Below, in pieces: positions 1 through 8,628 of a DNA stretch of 64,000 bases. The DNA lies in the NCBI RefSeq assembly GCF_021545335.1, contig NZ_CP089312.1, positions 3,472,001 to 3,536,000 of the forward strand. The letters run 5' to 3'. The DNA comes from Streptomyces sp. GQFP. GTDB lineage: Bacteria; Actinomycetota; Actinomycetes; Streptomycetales; Streptomycetaceae. Position 1 is the first letter of the stretch, and each line of letters opens with the position of its first letter. The translations under genes and the position numbers were made by a program. The notes beneath the pieces were generated by a model that worked only from the letters and a program-made list of their open reading frames with translations, searched no databases and was not told where the DNA came from.

Positions 1-1185
1 GACCTCTTCACGCAGCTGCGGGTGCTTGCGGGACTGCATGCAGTACCCGACCGCCTTCACCAGCGGCTCCAGCCGCGCGACGAGCCCGGGGTCGTCGGAC
101 GGCACACCGATGCTGGACGCGAGGTCGCGTTCGGCGTCGGGCAGGGCCGCGTCGATGATGGTGAGCGGGATGCGGTTGCTGTTCTCGTACGGCGTGATGG
201 CGTCGAGGAGCGACTCCGTGCCGACGCGGGCGACCGGGATGCCGTAGAACGTCGCGGCGGTCATCAGCGCGGTGGAGAAGCAGCCGACGACCAGCTGCGG
301 CTTCAGGTACGCGAACACCGTCTCCGCGAGCACCGGTTCGTTGAGCACGCTCAGGTGCACGCCGAGTTCCGCGGCGGCGGTCTGCAGGGACGTGGAGTAG
401 GCGGCCGGGGCGCTCGGGTGCGGCTTGAACAGGACGGCCGTGTGGCCGGCCTTGGCCGCGGCCCGGAGCATCCGGACGTGCAGCTGTTCCTCTTCCTCCT
501 GGGTGATGAGGTTGATGGCGGACAGGTACTGACCGAGGAGCACGGCCGTCGGACGGTTCTCGGCCGGGATGCGCGCGGCGAGCAGGTCGAACCCCTGCTC
601 CCCGATCTCGTTGAGAACCTCGACGATCGGCTCGTTCGGGATCGGCACCGGCTCCACGCCGTACTCGGCGAGGAGCAGGGGCCGCAGTCCCGGTATGAGG
701 TCGAGGTGGAGCACGCGGGCAATGCGGCTGCTCATCCCGTGCGGAACGCGGTTGCGGGTGGGGCCGTAGCTCATCAGGCCGTCCGCGTACACGTGGATCG
801 GGCTGTCGGCGAAGATCTCGGCGACCGCGCGCGAGGGGTTCGCCTGGATCGACTCGCAGGCGATCTCGACGGGCTCGTCACCGAGGTCCCAGGCCAGGCG
901 TACGGCCTTCTCCCACAGGATGGCGTCCTGGGCGCGCGGGGACCAGCCGGCCGGGTGGTGCGGGGAGATGAACTCGTTCCAGGAGCGCACCTCGTCGAAC
1001 TCGGGCCGCAGCTTCTCGAAGCCGGGCATTCTGTCGAGCGGGGTACCGACCTCCGGGATGGCGGCCGTGTTGCTGACGACCAGGATGCGGCGGTGCTCCT
1101 CGCGCGGGCCGAAGAGCCCGGCGCGGATCGCGGCCGTGACGGTCGCCGCCGCGTACTGGGTCGCCGAGAAGAAGATCTGGATCAT
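1..1185 (-). CDS. polysialyltransferase-like protein (partial, 3' end outside window)
   Basis: The open frame runs from ATG at 1185 leftward off the window edge, so only the first 395 residues are visible. The start MIQIFFSATQYAAATVTAAI, a central segment of VLLGQYLS followed by AVLFKPHPSAP, and a later VVGCFSTALMTAATFYGIPVAR match the alpha-2,8-polysialyltransferase family (PF07388) as I know it. The HP of KPHPSAP and the S of FSTAL correspond to the conserved HP and S/T motifs of bacterial sialyltransferases. The start codon overlaps the stop of the upstream glycosyltransferase (ATGA), so the two are translationally coupled. In Streptomyces, homologues sit in loci for anionic cell-wall glycopolymers such as teichulosonic acid. 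Assignment to such a polymer here is inference; the acceptor and sugar donor cannot be read from sequence. Confidence 0.8.
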   Translation of the reverse strand, partial: MIQIFFSATQYAAATVTAAIRAGLFGPREEHRRILVVSNTAAIPEVGTPLDRMPGFEKLRPEFDEVRSWNEFISPHHPAGWSPRAQDAILWEKAVRLAWDLGDEPVEIACESIQANPSRAVAEIFADSPIHVYADGLMSYGPTRNRVPHGMSSRIARVLHLDLIPGLRPLLLAEYGVEPVPIPNEPIVEVLNEIGEQGFDLLAARIPAENRPTAVLLGQYLSAINLITQEEEEQLHVRMLRAAAKAGHTAVLFKPHPSAPAAYSTSLQTAAAELGVHLSVLNEPVLAETVFAYLKPQLVVGCFSTALMTAATFYGIPVARVGTESLLDAITPYENSNRIPLTIIDAALPDAERDLASSIGVPSDDPGLVARLEPLVKAVGYCMQSRKHPQLREEV

Positions 1186-2168
1186 GCCGCGATTCCCTTC
1201 ATACCGCCGCGCACGCGCCGCAGCAGGTGTACGCGCTGCTCGCCCATACCGATGAGGGCGGCCTGGAGCTCGTCCTCGGACATCTTGTTCAGCGCGTCGG
1301 CGCTCATCTGCCGCAGCTTGGCGGCGGTCGGCCGGTCGAAGCGGCTGCGCTGGAGCAGCTGGTGCGCGATGACGACGCAGTAGTTGCGCAGCGCCTTCTT
1401 GCGCAGCAGCCCGACCTCGGGGTCGCTCGCGAGTTCGGCGAGTACGAGGTCGAAGGACCGGAAGAAGTCCAGCTGGCGGACGTCACCGATCTGGGTGAGC
1501 GAGGTGGTGACGCCCCGGCGGTAGAAGACCCCGCGCAGGCTGGCGACCAGGTAGGAGTCGGCCCTGCGGTGCAGGTCCCAGATCCAGGGTCGGTCCTCGG
1601 CGGTCTTCAGGCCGTCGTGGAAGCGCAGCATGCCCTTGTCGAGGAGGCGGCGGTGGTAGACGCCGGCCCAGGCGTAGGGGTAGTCGACCATCGTGGTGTC
1701 GTCGACGGGGAGGATCGAGGTACGCGGGTCCAGCGGCACGTTCCGGCGGCCCTCGGGCGCCCGGTGGACGGCCCGCTCTATGCCGTTGACCTGTACGTGG
1801 TCGGTACGCACGAAGTCGACGTCATGGCGCTGGACGGAGTCGACGAGGGCCTTGAGATAACCCGGGCCCAGCCAGTCGTCACCGTCGAGGAAGGTGATGT
1901 AGGTGCCCTCGGACGCGTCGATGCCGGTGTTGCGGGCGGTGGCCAGACCGCCGTTCTGCTCGTGCCGGATCACCCTGCCGTTCTTCAGCCGCTTCGTCAG
2001 CTCCAGCAACGCCTCGTAGGTCTTGTCCTTGGTCGAGCGGTCCTCGACGAAGATGAACTCGAAGTCGTCCTGGTCGTTGTTGACGAGACTCGTCACGGTG
2101 TCCGAGACATAGGTCTCGATGTTGTAACAAGGCACGACGACGGACAGTATCGGGGGACGGTTGGTCAC
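1182..2168 (-). CDS. GT2-family glycosyltransferase
   Basis: A 328-residue cytosolic glycosyltransferase of family 2 with a GT-A fold. The N-terminal nucleotide-sugar domain opens with LSVVVPCYNIETYVSDTVTS, has the FVEDRSTKDKT stretch, the NGGLATARNTGID motif and the metal-binding DxD in FLDGDDWLGP (about residue 100). The C-terminal 130 residues are helical and lack transmembrane segments. The start is GTG at 2168. The gene ends by overlapping the start of the polysialyltransferase-like gene, so the two probably act on the same surface glycan. The region 2169-2292 upstream carries an AT-richer stretch suitable for a promoter. Donor and acceptor are unknown. Confidence 0.9.
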   Translation of the reverse strand: MTNRPPILSVVVPCYNIETYVSDTVTSLVNNDQDDFEFIFVEDRSTKDKTYEALLELTKRLKNGRVIRHEQNGGLATARNTGIDASEGTYITFLDGDDWLGPGYLKALVDSVQRHDVDFVRTDHVQVNGIERAVHRAPEGRRNVPLDPRTSILPVDDTTMVDYPYAWAGVYHRRLLDKGMLRFHDGLKTAEDRPWIWDLHRRADSYLVASLRGVFYRRGVTTSLTQIGDVRQLDFFRSFDLVLAELASDPEVGLLRKKALRNYCVVIAHQLLQRSRFDRPTAAKLRQMSADALNKMSEDELQAALIGMGEQRVHLLRRVRGGMKGIAA

Positions 2169-2292
2169 GCGTACACCTGGGCTCTCTCAGCTGCAGATTC
2201 CGCGACAGTAAGAGTTATTCGGCGCCGGATGTCAACTCGGTCCCGACCGGACAGCACTCGAAAGATGAGGGCCGAGCCGCACACACGCTGCC

Positions 2293-2958
2293 TCATGACG
2301 ACTTTCCGTACGTCATTCCGTACGTCGCCCCGATTCCTGCGAGCACCAGCTTCAGCCCTTCCTCGAACTGTCGGTCGTAGTCCTGGAAGACCTCGGCGCC
2401 GGCCGCGGCCGACAGAGGAAAGTCTGCCATCCGCCGGGCCCGCTCCTCGACGTCGTACCCCTCCCGGCGCTCACCGGGCAGCGGCTGCACGCCCTGCTCC
2501 TCCGTGACGAAGCCAATCGTATAGACGTACGCCGTCATGTTCGCGCGGACGGCCTGGGCCGGGGTGAAGCCGGCCTCGACGAAGCAGCGGAGGTTCGCCT
2601 CCATCTGGACGGCGTGCTCGACACCGGTGAAACGGGAGCCGCTGAACACCTTGGCGCCGTCGCGATAGCCGAGCAGGGCGTCGCGCAGCCCGCGGCTGGC
2701 GAGGAGCAGCCGCTCGTCCCACGGGACGTCGGGACCCGGAGCCGGACCGGCGACCATCCGCCGGTACATCTCGGTCGCCATCTCATCGAGCAGGGCCTGT
2801 TTGTCCTTGAAGTGCCAGTACAGGGCGGGTGCCTTGACGTCCAGCTCCTTGGCGATGGCCCGCAGGGTGAGGCCGTCGAGACCGACCTCGCCCAGGAGCT
2901 TCAGGGCGGTGTCGGCGACGCGTTTGCGGTCGAGGGGGACTCGTCGTTCCGTACTCAC
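2293..2958 (-). CDS. TetR/AcrR-family transcriptional repressor
   Basis: About 221 residues. The N-terminal helix-turn-helix is typical of TetR: LDRKRVADTALKLLGEVGLD, then LTLRAIAKELDVKAPALYWH and FKDKQALLDEM. The remaining two thirds form the ligand-binding domain (TetR_C type, with the TetA-repressor-like ALYWHFK signature). GTG at 2958 is preferred; a TTG nine bases upstream would also be in frame, and neither has a clear Shine-Dalgarno, so a leaderless message is possible. It is divergent from an FAD monooxygenase, with two matching palindromes in the 77-bp gap. This is the classic arrangement of a repressor controlling itself and a neighbouring enzyme. The ligand is probably an aromatic substrate of the monooxygenase, which is inference. 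Confidence 0.9.
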   Translation of the reverse strand: MSTERRVPLDRKRVADTALKLLGEVGLDGLTLRAIAKELDVKAPALYWHFKDKQALLDEMATEMYRRMVAGPAPGPDVPWDERLLLASRGLRDALLGYRDGAKVFSGSRFTGVEHAVQMEANLRCFVEAGFTPAQAVRANMTAYVYTIGFVTEEQGVQPLPGERREGYDVEERARRMADFPLSAAAGAEVFQDYDRQFEEGLKLVLAGIGATYGMTYGKSS

Positions 2959-2966
2959 GCTTGACA

Positions 2967-3021
2967 ACTTAACACCGTTAAGTCCACTCTCGGAGGGCAG
3001 GGCTACTTAACAACGTTAAGG
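2967..3021. promoter_or_regulatory. twin TetR operator palindromes in a divergent promoter
   Basis: Two near-identical inverted repeats: ACTTAACACCGTTAAGT at 2967-2983 (7-bp perfect arms, 3-bp centre) and CTTAACAACGTTAAG at 3006-3020 (6-bp perfect arms). Their centres are 38 bp apart. They fill the space between the divergent TetR gene and the flavin monooxygenase. The left one abuts the TetR start and the right one abuts the monooxygenase Shine-Dalgarno, so binding could block both transcripts. Binding by the adjacent TetR protein is inferred from position and symmetry. Confidence 0.75.
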
Positions 3022-3035
3022 AGAGTGGAGTGGTC

Positions 3036-4451
3036 ATGAGGACCGACGTACTTGTCGTGGGCGCGGGGCCGACCGGACTGGCGCTCGCCGTGGACCTCGT
3101 GCGGCGCGGGGTGGACGCGGTGGTCGTGGAGCGGGCCGAGGGGCTGTTCCCCGGGTCGCGGGGCAAGGGGATCCAGTCGCGCACGATGGAGGTCTTCGAC
3201 GACCTCGGGGTGCTGGACGCGATCCGGGCGGCCGGGGGTGCGTACCCGGTCGGAATGATCTGGCAGAACGGCGAACGGGTGGGCGAGCACCGGATGTTCG
3301 ACCAGGCGGAGGGGACCGAGGAGGTCGGGGCGTCGCCTTACGGGGCCGAGCCGTGGATGGTGCCGCAGTGGAGGACGCAGGAGATCCTGTTCGCGCGGCT
3401 GAGGGAACTGGGCGGGCGGGTGGAGTTCGGCAGGGAGGTCGTGGGGCTCGACCAGGACGAGGAGGGCGTGACGGTCCGCTTCACCGCCGGTGCGCCGGTT
3501 CGTGCGCGGTATGTGGTCGCGGCCGACGGTGGCCGTTCGACGATCCGCCGGGCGCTGGGTATCGGCATGACCGGCGAGACGGTCGACCCGAACCCGATCC
3601 TGGTGGCGGACGTCCGGATCACGGGCCTGGACCGCGAGAACTGGCACGTCTTCCCGCCGAGCGGGGAGGGCGCGGGCTTCATGGCGATCTGCCCGCTGGC
3701 CGGGACGGAGGACTTCCAGCTGGTGGCCCAGTTCCCGGAGGGGGAGCACCTGGACGTGTCCCTGGAGGCCATACGGAAGACGGTGACCGCCCGCTCGCAT
3801 CTTGCCCCCGAGGATGTGACGGAGGTCCGCTGGGCCTCGGACTTCCGCCCGAGGGCGGCTCTGGCGGACGCCTTCCGCGCCGACCGGGTCTTCCTCGCCG
3901 GGGACGCGGCGCACGTCCACTCCCCCGCCGGGGGCCAGGGCCTGAACACGAGCGTCCAGGACGCGTACAACCTGGGCTGGAAGCTGGGCGCGGTACTGAG
4001 GCGTGGGGCGCCCGAGTCCCTGCTGGCCACGTACGAGGAGGAGCGCCGGCCGATCGCCGCGCAGATGCTCGGCATCTCGACGGGTGTCCACCGGGGCGAG
4101 ATCAGGCGCGGCGAGGCGACCCGCCAGCTCGGCCTCGGCTACCGCGACTCGTCCCTGACGGCGGAGACCCGCCCGACCCCGGGCCCGGTCCACGCGGGCG
4201 ACCGCGCACCGGACGGCACGGTGGACGGCGTACGCCTCTTCGACACGTTCCGCGGCCCGCACTGGACCCTGCTGACGGTGGCCACGGCAACGCCCCTGCC
4301 ACCGCTCCCGATCCCCACGGTCCGCCTGCTCTCGTACGAGGCGTACGGCACCGGGGTGTTCCTGATCCGCCCGGACGGTTACGTGGGCTGGGCGGGGGCG
4401 ACGGCGGAGGGGCTGGTGGAGTACGCGGAGGCCATGGGCGCCCTCAGGTAG
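3036..4451 (+). CDS. FAD-dependent aromatic monooxygenase
   Basis: A 471-residue class A flavoprotein hydroxylase (PF01494). It has the N-terminal dinucleotide motif VLVVGAGPTGLALAVDL, the mid-chain VVAADGGRSTIRRALGI (the DG motif binding FAD/NADPH), and FLAGDAAHVHSPAGGQGLN with the following NLGWKLG, the second FAD motif. The C-terminal thioredoxin-like tail seen in phenol hydroxylases is present in short form. ATG at 3036 follows GTGGAG by five bases; GTG at 3030 behind AAGGAGAG is an alternative. It is divergent from a TetR gene and probably repressed by it. Members hydroxylate aromatic or polyketide substrates or inactivate antibiotics; the substrate cannot be stated. Confidence 0.88.
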   Translation: MRTDVLVVGAGPTGLALAVDLVRRGVDAVVVERAEGLFPGSRGKGIQSRTMEVFDDLGVLDAIRAAGGAYPVGMIWQNGERVGEHRMFDQAEGTEEVGASPYGAEPWMVPQWRTQEILFARLRELGGRVEFGREVVGLDQDEEGVTVRFTAGAPVRARYVVAADGGRSTIRRALGIGMTGETVDPNPILVADVRITGLDRENWHVFPPSGEGAGFMAICPLAGTEDFQLVAQFPEGEHLDVSLEAIRKTVTARSHLAPEDVTEVRWASDFRPRAALADAFRADRVFLAGDAAHVHSPAGGQGLNTSVQDAYNLGWKLGAVLRRGAPESLLATYEEERRPIAAQMLGISTGVHRGEIRRGEATRQLGLGYRDSSLTAETRPTPGPVHAGDRAPDGTVDGVRLFDTFRGPHWTLLTVATATPLPPLPIPTVRLLSYEAYGTGVFLIRPDGYVGWAGATAEGLVEYAEAMGALR

Positions 4452-4471
4452 GGGACTCGGCTAGGACTTGG

Positions 4472-5122
4472 CTAGACGCTACTGGCCAGCGACAGCTTCA
4501 CGGCGAAGCCGATGAACAGCGCGCCCGCTGCCGAGGTCGCCCCCGCCGACAGACGCCGACGACGTCGGAAGACGGCGGCCAGCCTGGTTCCGCCGAATAT
4601 CAGCGCGCTGAGATAGAGGACACTCGCGAACTGGGCGAAGACACCGAGGACGACGAAGGAGACGGCCGGGTAGGCGTATCCGGGGTCGACGAACTGCACG
4701 AAGAAGGCGACGAAGAACAGGATCGCCTTCGGATTGAAGAGGCTGATGACGAGAGCACGGCGATAGGGCCGCTCGTCGGCGCCGACGGCCACGTCCTGGG
4801 CTGCGGCCTCTTCCCGCCGCGAACGCCACATGCCCCAGGCGGCCCGGAGCATGCCTATCGCGAGCCAGGTCAGATAACCGGCGCCGGCGTACTTCACGAT
4901 CCCGAACAGCAGAGCGTTCGCCTGGAGAAGCGAGGCCACCCCGGCCGCGGAAAGGGTCATCAACACGGCGTCCCCACACCAGACACCCGCTGCGGCCGTG
5001 TATCCGGCGCGGACACCTCGACGGGCGGCGACGGAGAGGACGTAGAGCGAATTGGGGCCGGGAAGCAGAACGATCAGCACCAGGCCGGTGAGATACGTGG
5101 GGAGGTCAGTTACGCCGAACAC
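4472..5122 (-). CDS. leuE: LeuE-type amino-acid exporter (LysE/RhtB superfamily)
   Basis: A 216-residue membrane protein with about six transmembrane helices. It starts YLTGLVLIVLLPGPNSLYVL and continues with GVRAGYTAAAGVWCGDAVLM and later ISLFNPKAILFFVAFFVQFV. These stretches line up closely with E. coli LeuE (PGPNTLFVL, GDAVLMFLAWAGVA, NPKAILFYVSFFVQF) as I remember it. The expected role is proton-driven efflux of leucine or related neutral amino acids. GTG at 5122 was chosen because it places the first helix at the usual distance; longer in-frame extensions are Arg/Pro-rich and lack hydrophobicity. It is convergent with the monooxygenase gene, with a 20-bp gap. Confidence 0.85.
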   Translation of the reverse strand: MFGVTDLPTYLTGLVLIVLLPGPNSLYVLSVAARRGVRAGYTAAAGVWCGDAVLMTLSAAGVASLLQANALLFGIVKYAGAGYLTWLAIGMLRAAWGMWRSRREEAAAQDVAVGADERPYRRALVISLFNPKAILFFVAFFVQFVDPGYAYPAVSFVVLGVFAQFASVLYLSALIFGGTRLAAVFRRRRRLSAGATSAAGALFIGFAVKLSLASSV

Positions 5123-5172
5123 GGGGCGAGTGTCGCACGGGGGTACGACATTCCGGGTTTGAATATCGAGGG

Positions 5173-5754
5173 TCAGTCGTCGCCGTCGAGGAGGGTGTCC
5201 ACGGAGAGTTCGAGGCTGACGCCGACGGACTCGGGAACGGGGACGCACTGGCCTCGCTTGTAGCGCTGAGGGTCGGGGTACTTGCCGTCGACCGGGTCGG
5301 TGTAGAGCAGGACCTCGTCGTGTTTACGGTCCGCGATGAGATAGGCGGGGATCGCCGCCCGGGCGTAGATATCGACCTTCGTGGCAGTGTCGTTGGTCCA
5401 GTTGGAGGAAGTCACCTCCAGCACCAGCTGGAAGACATGCGGCGCGTAGCAATTCTTCTCGACGAGTGCGTTCTTGTAGTCAGCGTCGACGACTGAGAAG
5501 TCCGGCACCGCGTAGTCGTCCGGCCCGGTCGGCAGCCACAAACCGATGTTTTGCACATACCTGAGCCCTGCTTCCCGGGCCCTGACCCTCAAAAATTCCT
5601 CGATGAGCCAGGTCAACGTCTCCTGATGCGGCCCGTCGGGCGGCGGTGTCACAACAATGCTCCCGTTGAGGATCTCCACCCGGTGCCCGGGCAGCTCCTC
5701 CCAGAGCCAGTCGGCAGCCTCAGTAAGCGACGACTCGTGCAGCATCACAGCCAC
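5173..5754 (-). CDS. Uma2-family (DUF820) putative endonuclease
   Basis: 193 residues with the PD-(D/E)xK-type core of Uma2 proteins: HRVEILNGSIVVTPPPDGPH near the N terminus, VPDFSVVD (catalytic Asp), LVLEVTSSN (Glu) and the TKVDIYARAAIPAYLIAD helix. GTG at 5754 is five bases after GGAGG and is the best start. These genes are abundant in Streptomyces and cyanobacteria; the biological role is unclear and nuclease activity is inferred from fold only. Two further copies lie at 23159-23821 and 28293-28919 in this window. Confidence 0.88.
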   Translation of the reverse strand: MAVMLHESSLTEAADWLWEELPGHRVEILNGSIVVTPPPDGPHQETLTWLIEEFLRVRAREAGLRYVQNIGLWLPTGPDDYAVPDFSVVDADYKNALVEKNCYAPHVFQLVLEVTSSNWTNDTATKVDIYARAAIPAYLIADRKHDEVLLYTDPVDGKYPDPQRYKRGQCVPVPESVGVSLELSVDTLLDGDD

Positions 5755-5844
5755 GGCACCCTCCTTTCGGGAACACTCTCCACGAGCGTAACCGGGCATG
5801 GACGCTTTCCACCTCCGATCACCCATTCGGACGAACCGCCCAGC

Positions 5845-7425
5845 TCAGAAGGCATCGGAGGGCGCATAAACCCCCCAAACCCCCTGCAACACCCCGCACA
5901 CCTCCCCCACCGTCGCCCTGGCCCGCAGCGCGTCCTTCATCGGGTACAGGACGTTGGCCGTGCCCGCAGCCGCCTCAGTGAGAGCGGACAGGGCCGCGCC
6001 CACCGCCCCCTGATCCCGCCCCGCCCGTAGCCGTGCCAGCCGTTGTGCCTGCTCGGCCTCGATCGCCGGGTCCACGCGGAGCGGCTCGTACGGTTCCTCC
6101 TCGTCGAGTTGGAAGCGGTTGACACCTACCACCACCCGTTCCGCCGCGTCCGTCTCCTGGGCGATGCGGTACGCGTTGTTCTCGATCTCCGTCTTCTGGA
6201 AGCCGTGTTCGATCGCGGTCACCGCGCCGCCGAGGTCCTCGACCCGCCTCATCAGCGTCAGCGTCGCCGCCTCGACCTCGTCCGTCAGCTTCTCGATGGC
6301 GTACGAGCCCGCGAAGGGGTCCGCCGTCGCCGTCACGTCCGTCTCGTAGGCGAGGACCTGCTGGGTGCGGAGGGCGAGGCGGGCGCTCTTGTCCGTGGGG
6401 AGGGCCAGTGCCTCGTCGAAGCTGTTCGTGTGGAGGGACTGCGTGCCGCCGAGTACCGCCGCCAGGGCCTGGACCGCCACCCTGACCAGGTTCATCTCCG
6501 GCTGCTGAGCCGTCAGTTGGACGCCCGCCGTCTGGGTGTGGAAGCGCAGCATCCATGACTTGGGGTTCCGGGCTCCGAATTCCTCCCTCATCACCCGCGC
6601 CCAGATTCTTCTCGCCGCGCGGAACTTCGCCACCTCCTCCAAGAGCGTCGTCCGGGCCACGAAGAAGAAGGACAGGCGTGGGGCGAAGTCGTCGACGTCC
6701 ATACCGGCCGCGACCGCCGTGCGGACGTACTCGATGCCGTCCGCGAGCGTGAACGCGATCTCCTGTACGGGGCTCGCACCCGCCTCCGCCATGTGGTAGC
6801 CGGAGATCGAGATCGTGTTCCACTTCGGGATCTCGGACCCGCAGTACTTGAAGATGTCCGCGGTCAGGCGGAGGGAGGGTGCGGGCGGGAAGATGTACGT
6901 TCCCCGCGCTATGTACTCCTTCAGTACGTCGTTCTGGATCGTGCCAGTCAGCTGCGCCGCCGGGATTCCCTGCTCCTCGGCCACCAGCTCGTACATCAGG
7001 AGGAGAAGCGCCGCCGGGGCGTTGATCGTCATCGACGTCGAGACCCTGTCCAGCGGGATTCCCTCGAACAGGACCCGCATGTCGTCCACCGAGTCGATCG
7101 CCACACCCACCTTGCCGACCTCGCCGTGGGCGATCGCCGCGTCGCTGTCGTGGCCCATCTGGGTGGGGAGGTCGAAGGCCACGGACAGGCCCGTCGTGCC
7201 GTGGGCGATCAGCTGCCGGTAGCGCGCGTTCGACTCCGCGGCCGTGCCGAAACCGGCGTACTGGCGCATTGTCCAGGGGCGGCCGGTGTACATGGTCGGA
7301 TACACGCCCCGCGTGAAGGGGTACGCGCCCGGCTCGCCCAGTTTCTCCGACGGATCCCAGTTCACGAGTGCGCCGGGTCCGTACGCCGGTTCGATGGGTA
7401 GTCCCGACTCGGACTCACGCGTCAT
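5845..7425 (-). CDS. methylmalonyl-CoA mutase catalytic (large) subunit
   Basis: A 526-residue TIM-barrel acyl-CoA mutase without the C-terminal cobalamin-binding domain (the protein ends shortly after [18 protein letters not shown]), so it needs a separate B12-binding small subunit, which is not in this window. Core motifs include [53 protein letters not shown] and [15 protein letters not shown]. Tyr56 and Arg174 match the methylmalonyl-CoA-specific residues; isobutyryl-CoA mutases have Phe and Gln there. It therefore resembles archaeal-type two-subunit mutases. The reaction is methylmalonyl-CoA to succinyl-CoA interconversion in propionate and polyketide-precursor metabolism. ATG at 7425 is eight bases after GGAGG. 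Confidence 0.9.
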   Translation of the reverse strand: MTRESESGLPIEPAYGPGALVNWDPSEKLGEPGAYPFTRGVYPTMYTGRPWTMRQYAGFGTAAESNARYRQLIAHGTTGLSVAFDLPTQMGHDSDAAIAHGEVGKVGVAIDSVDDMRVLFEGIPLDRVSTSMTINAPAALLLLMYELVAEEQGIPAAQLTGTIQNDVLKEYIARGTYIFPPAPSLRLTADIFKYCGSEIPKWNTISISGYHMAEAGASPVQEIAFTLADGIEYVRTAVAAGMDVDDFAPRLSFFFVARTTLLEEVAKFRAARRIWARVMREEFGARNPKSWMLRFHTQTAGVQLTAQQPEMNLVRVAVQALAAVLGGTQSLHTNSFDEALALPTDKSARLALRTQQVLAYETDVTATADPFAGSYAIEKLTDEVEAATLTLMRRVEDLGGAVTAIEHGFQKTEIENNAYRIAQETDAAERVVVGVNRFQLDEEEPYEPLRVDPAIEAEQAQRLARLRAGRDQGAVGAALSALTEAAAGTANVLYPMKDALRARATVGEVCGVLQGVWGVYAPSDAF

Positions 7426-7505
7426 GGTGTGTACCTCCGCGTAGCTTGCCAGTCGCCGTACACAACAATCATGAGCTTCGGGGGTCCGGCTTGCGTACTA
7501 CAGGC

Positions 7506-8330
7506 ATGCGAAAGGCGATTCTTGCTGTTCTCACGGCTCTCGCCCTGGGCGGCTGCACCGTGCAGACCACCGGCACGGACGGCGACGCCAGGTCACCCGT
7601 GCACATCCGGGTCTCGCACCCGCCCACCGACGACAAACCCGCCGCCACGGCCACACCGGCGCCGACTCCCAAGAAGGCGGCCCCCGTCACGCCCCCTCCC
7701 GCCGTCCTCTGGTCGCGCGGCGACAGCGGGCGTGACGTGCGCGAGCTCCAGGCCCGGCTGCGTCAGATCGCCTGGCTCTACGACGGGCCGACCGGGTCGT
7801 ACGACGACCTGACCGAGACCGCCGTCAGAGGCTTCCAGGGCAAGCGCGGGCTGCCAGGCACCGGGAAGACCGACACCGTCACCTGGCAGCGGCTGCTGCG
7901 GATGACGCGTGAACCCGGCCAGTGGGAGCTGTTCCTGATGGGCGGGCAGCCGGCCGCCTATCCCGACCGGCGCTGTCTCACGGGCCGGGTGCTGTGCATC
8001 AGCAAGACCAGCCGGACACTGCGCTGGATGGTCGACGGCCGGACCGTCTCGACGGTGGCCGTGCGGTTCGGCAGCCAGTTCACACCGACCCGGGAAGGCG
8101 TCTTCAGCGTCTACTGGAAGTCACGGCACCACGTGTCGACGCTCTACGACTCCCCCATGCCCTACGCGATGTTCTTCAGCGGCGGCCAGGCGGTCCACTA
8201 CTCCGCCGACTTCGCGGCCCGTGGCTACGGCGGCGCCTCGCACGGCTGTGTGAACGTCCGGGACGAGCTGGCGATCGCCTCGATCTTCGCCCAGGTGAGT
8301 GTCGGCGACAAGGTCGTCGTCTACTGGTGA
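7506..8330 (+). CDS. L,D-transpeptidase lipoprotein with peptidoglycan-binding domain
   Basis: 274 residues. The start is a lipoprotein signal peptide with lipobox ALGGC (about residue 18), then a Pro/Thr/Ala-rich linker to residue 75. A peptidoglycan-binding domain follows (WSRGDSGRDVRELQARLRQI ... TAVRGFQGKRGL), then a C-terminal YkuD catalytic domain. The active site is HYSADFAARGYGG followed by SHGCVNVRD, with Cys about 248. It should form 3-3 crosslinks or attach proteins in peptidoglycan at the outer face of the membrane. Upstream there is no strong Shine-Dalgarno; the ATG was chosen because it begins the signal peptide. A hairpin at 8354-8392 follows the stop. Confidence 0.92.
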   Translation: MRKAILAVLTALALGGCTVQTTGTDGDARSPVHIRVSHPPTDDKPAATATPAPTPKKAAPVTPPPAVLWSRGDSGRDVRELQARLRQIAWLYDGPTGSYDDLTETAVRGFQGKRGLPGTGKTDTVTWQRLLRMTREPGQWELFLMGGQPAAYPDRRCLTGRVLCISKTSRTLRWMVDGRTVSTVAVRFGSQFTPTREGVFSVYWKSRHHVSTLYDSPMPYAMFFSGGQAVHYSADFAARGYGGASHGCVNVRDELAIASIFAQVSVGDKVVVYW

Positions 8331-8353
8331 GGCGGCGGAGAGGGTGATTGGGG

Positions 8354-8392
8354 GGCGCGGACGGGACCGGGGGAACGTGTCCCGCCCGCGCC
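8354..8392. terminator. hairpin downstream of the L,D-transpeptidase gene
   Basis: GGCGCGGACGGGAC (8354-8367) pairs with GTCCCGCCCGCGCC (8379-8392) across an 11-nt loop, with a single mismatch. There is no U-tract, as is common in Streptomyces. It lies 24 bp beyond the L,D-transpeptidase stop and could also end a leftward transcript. Confidence 0.6.
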
Positions 8393-8467
8393 AGGTGCAC
8401 GAGCCGTAGGTACGGGGGGAACCCTCGGCTCTGTGCGAGGAACCGATGACCAGTCGGCTCACTGACT

Positions 8468-8496
8468 ACTGCGTCGGCGCCGCGGAAAATGTCACA
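8468..8496 (-). promoter_or_regulatory. putative ECF-type promoter motif, copy 1
   Basis: The segment ACTGCGTCGGCGCCGCGGAA followed by AATGTCACA resembles the segment at 14136-14164 upstream of the second sigma gene (ACTGCGTCG, GCGGAA and TGTCACA in the same order and total length of 29). Read on the minus strand it is TGTGACA, TTCCGC, CGACGCAGT. Since copy 2 sits where a sigma-gene promoter should be, this copy may fire leftward into the otherwise gene-free 8331-8460 region. No coding gene lies in that direction before the convergent transpeptidase. Apart from a possible 20-codon frame at 8447-8509 on the plus strand, the gap 8331-8628 holds nothing else recognisable. Confidence 0.35.
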
Positions 8497-8628
8497 CCCG
8501 GCACGTGAGAACTTCACCGGCGCGTGTCTTCACAGGTCAGTGGGGTGCACGGCGGTCAATCGCGGCGCGGTGGCAGGGTGGGGCCCCTGGGGCGTACGGA
8601 GACCGTACGGAGTTCGTCCGGGGGGGGG

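Noticed and set aside
22..1383. A 453-codon plus-strand open frame at the left edge
   Set aside because: It is antisense to the polysialyltransferase-like gene, which has clear family motifs and ATGA coupling.
3036..4451. Rifampicin monooxygenase (Rox)
   Set aside because: It is a class A flavin hydroxylase, but the N-terminal and substrate-loop wording does not match Rox as I know it; only the general family is supported.
5845..7425. Isobutyryl-CoA mutase (icmA) identity
   Set aside because: The substrate-pocket residues are Tyr and Arg as in methylmalonyl-CoA mutase; isobutyryl enzymes have Phe and Gln.
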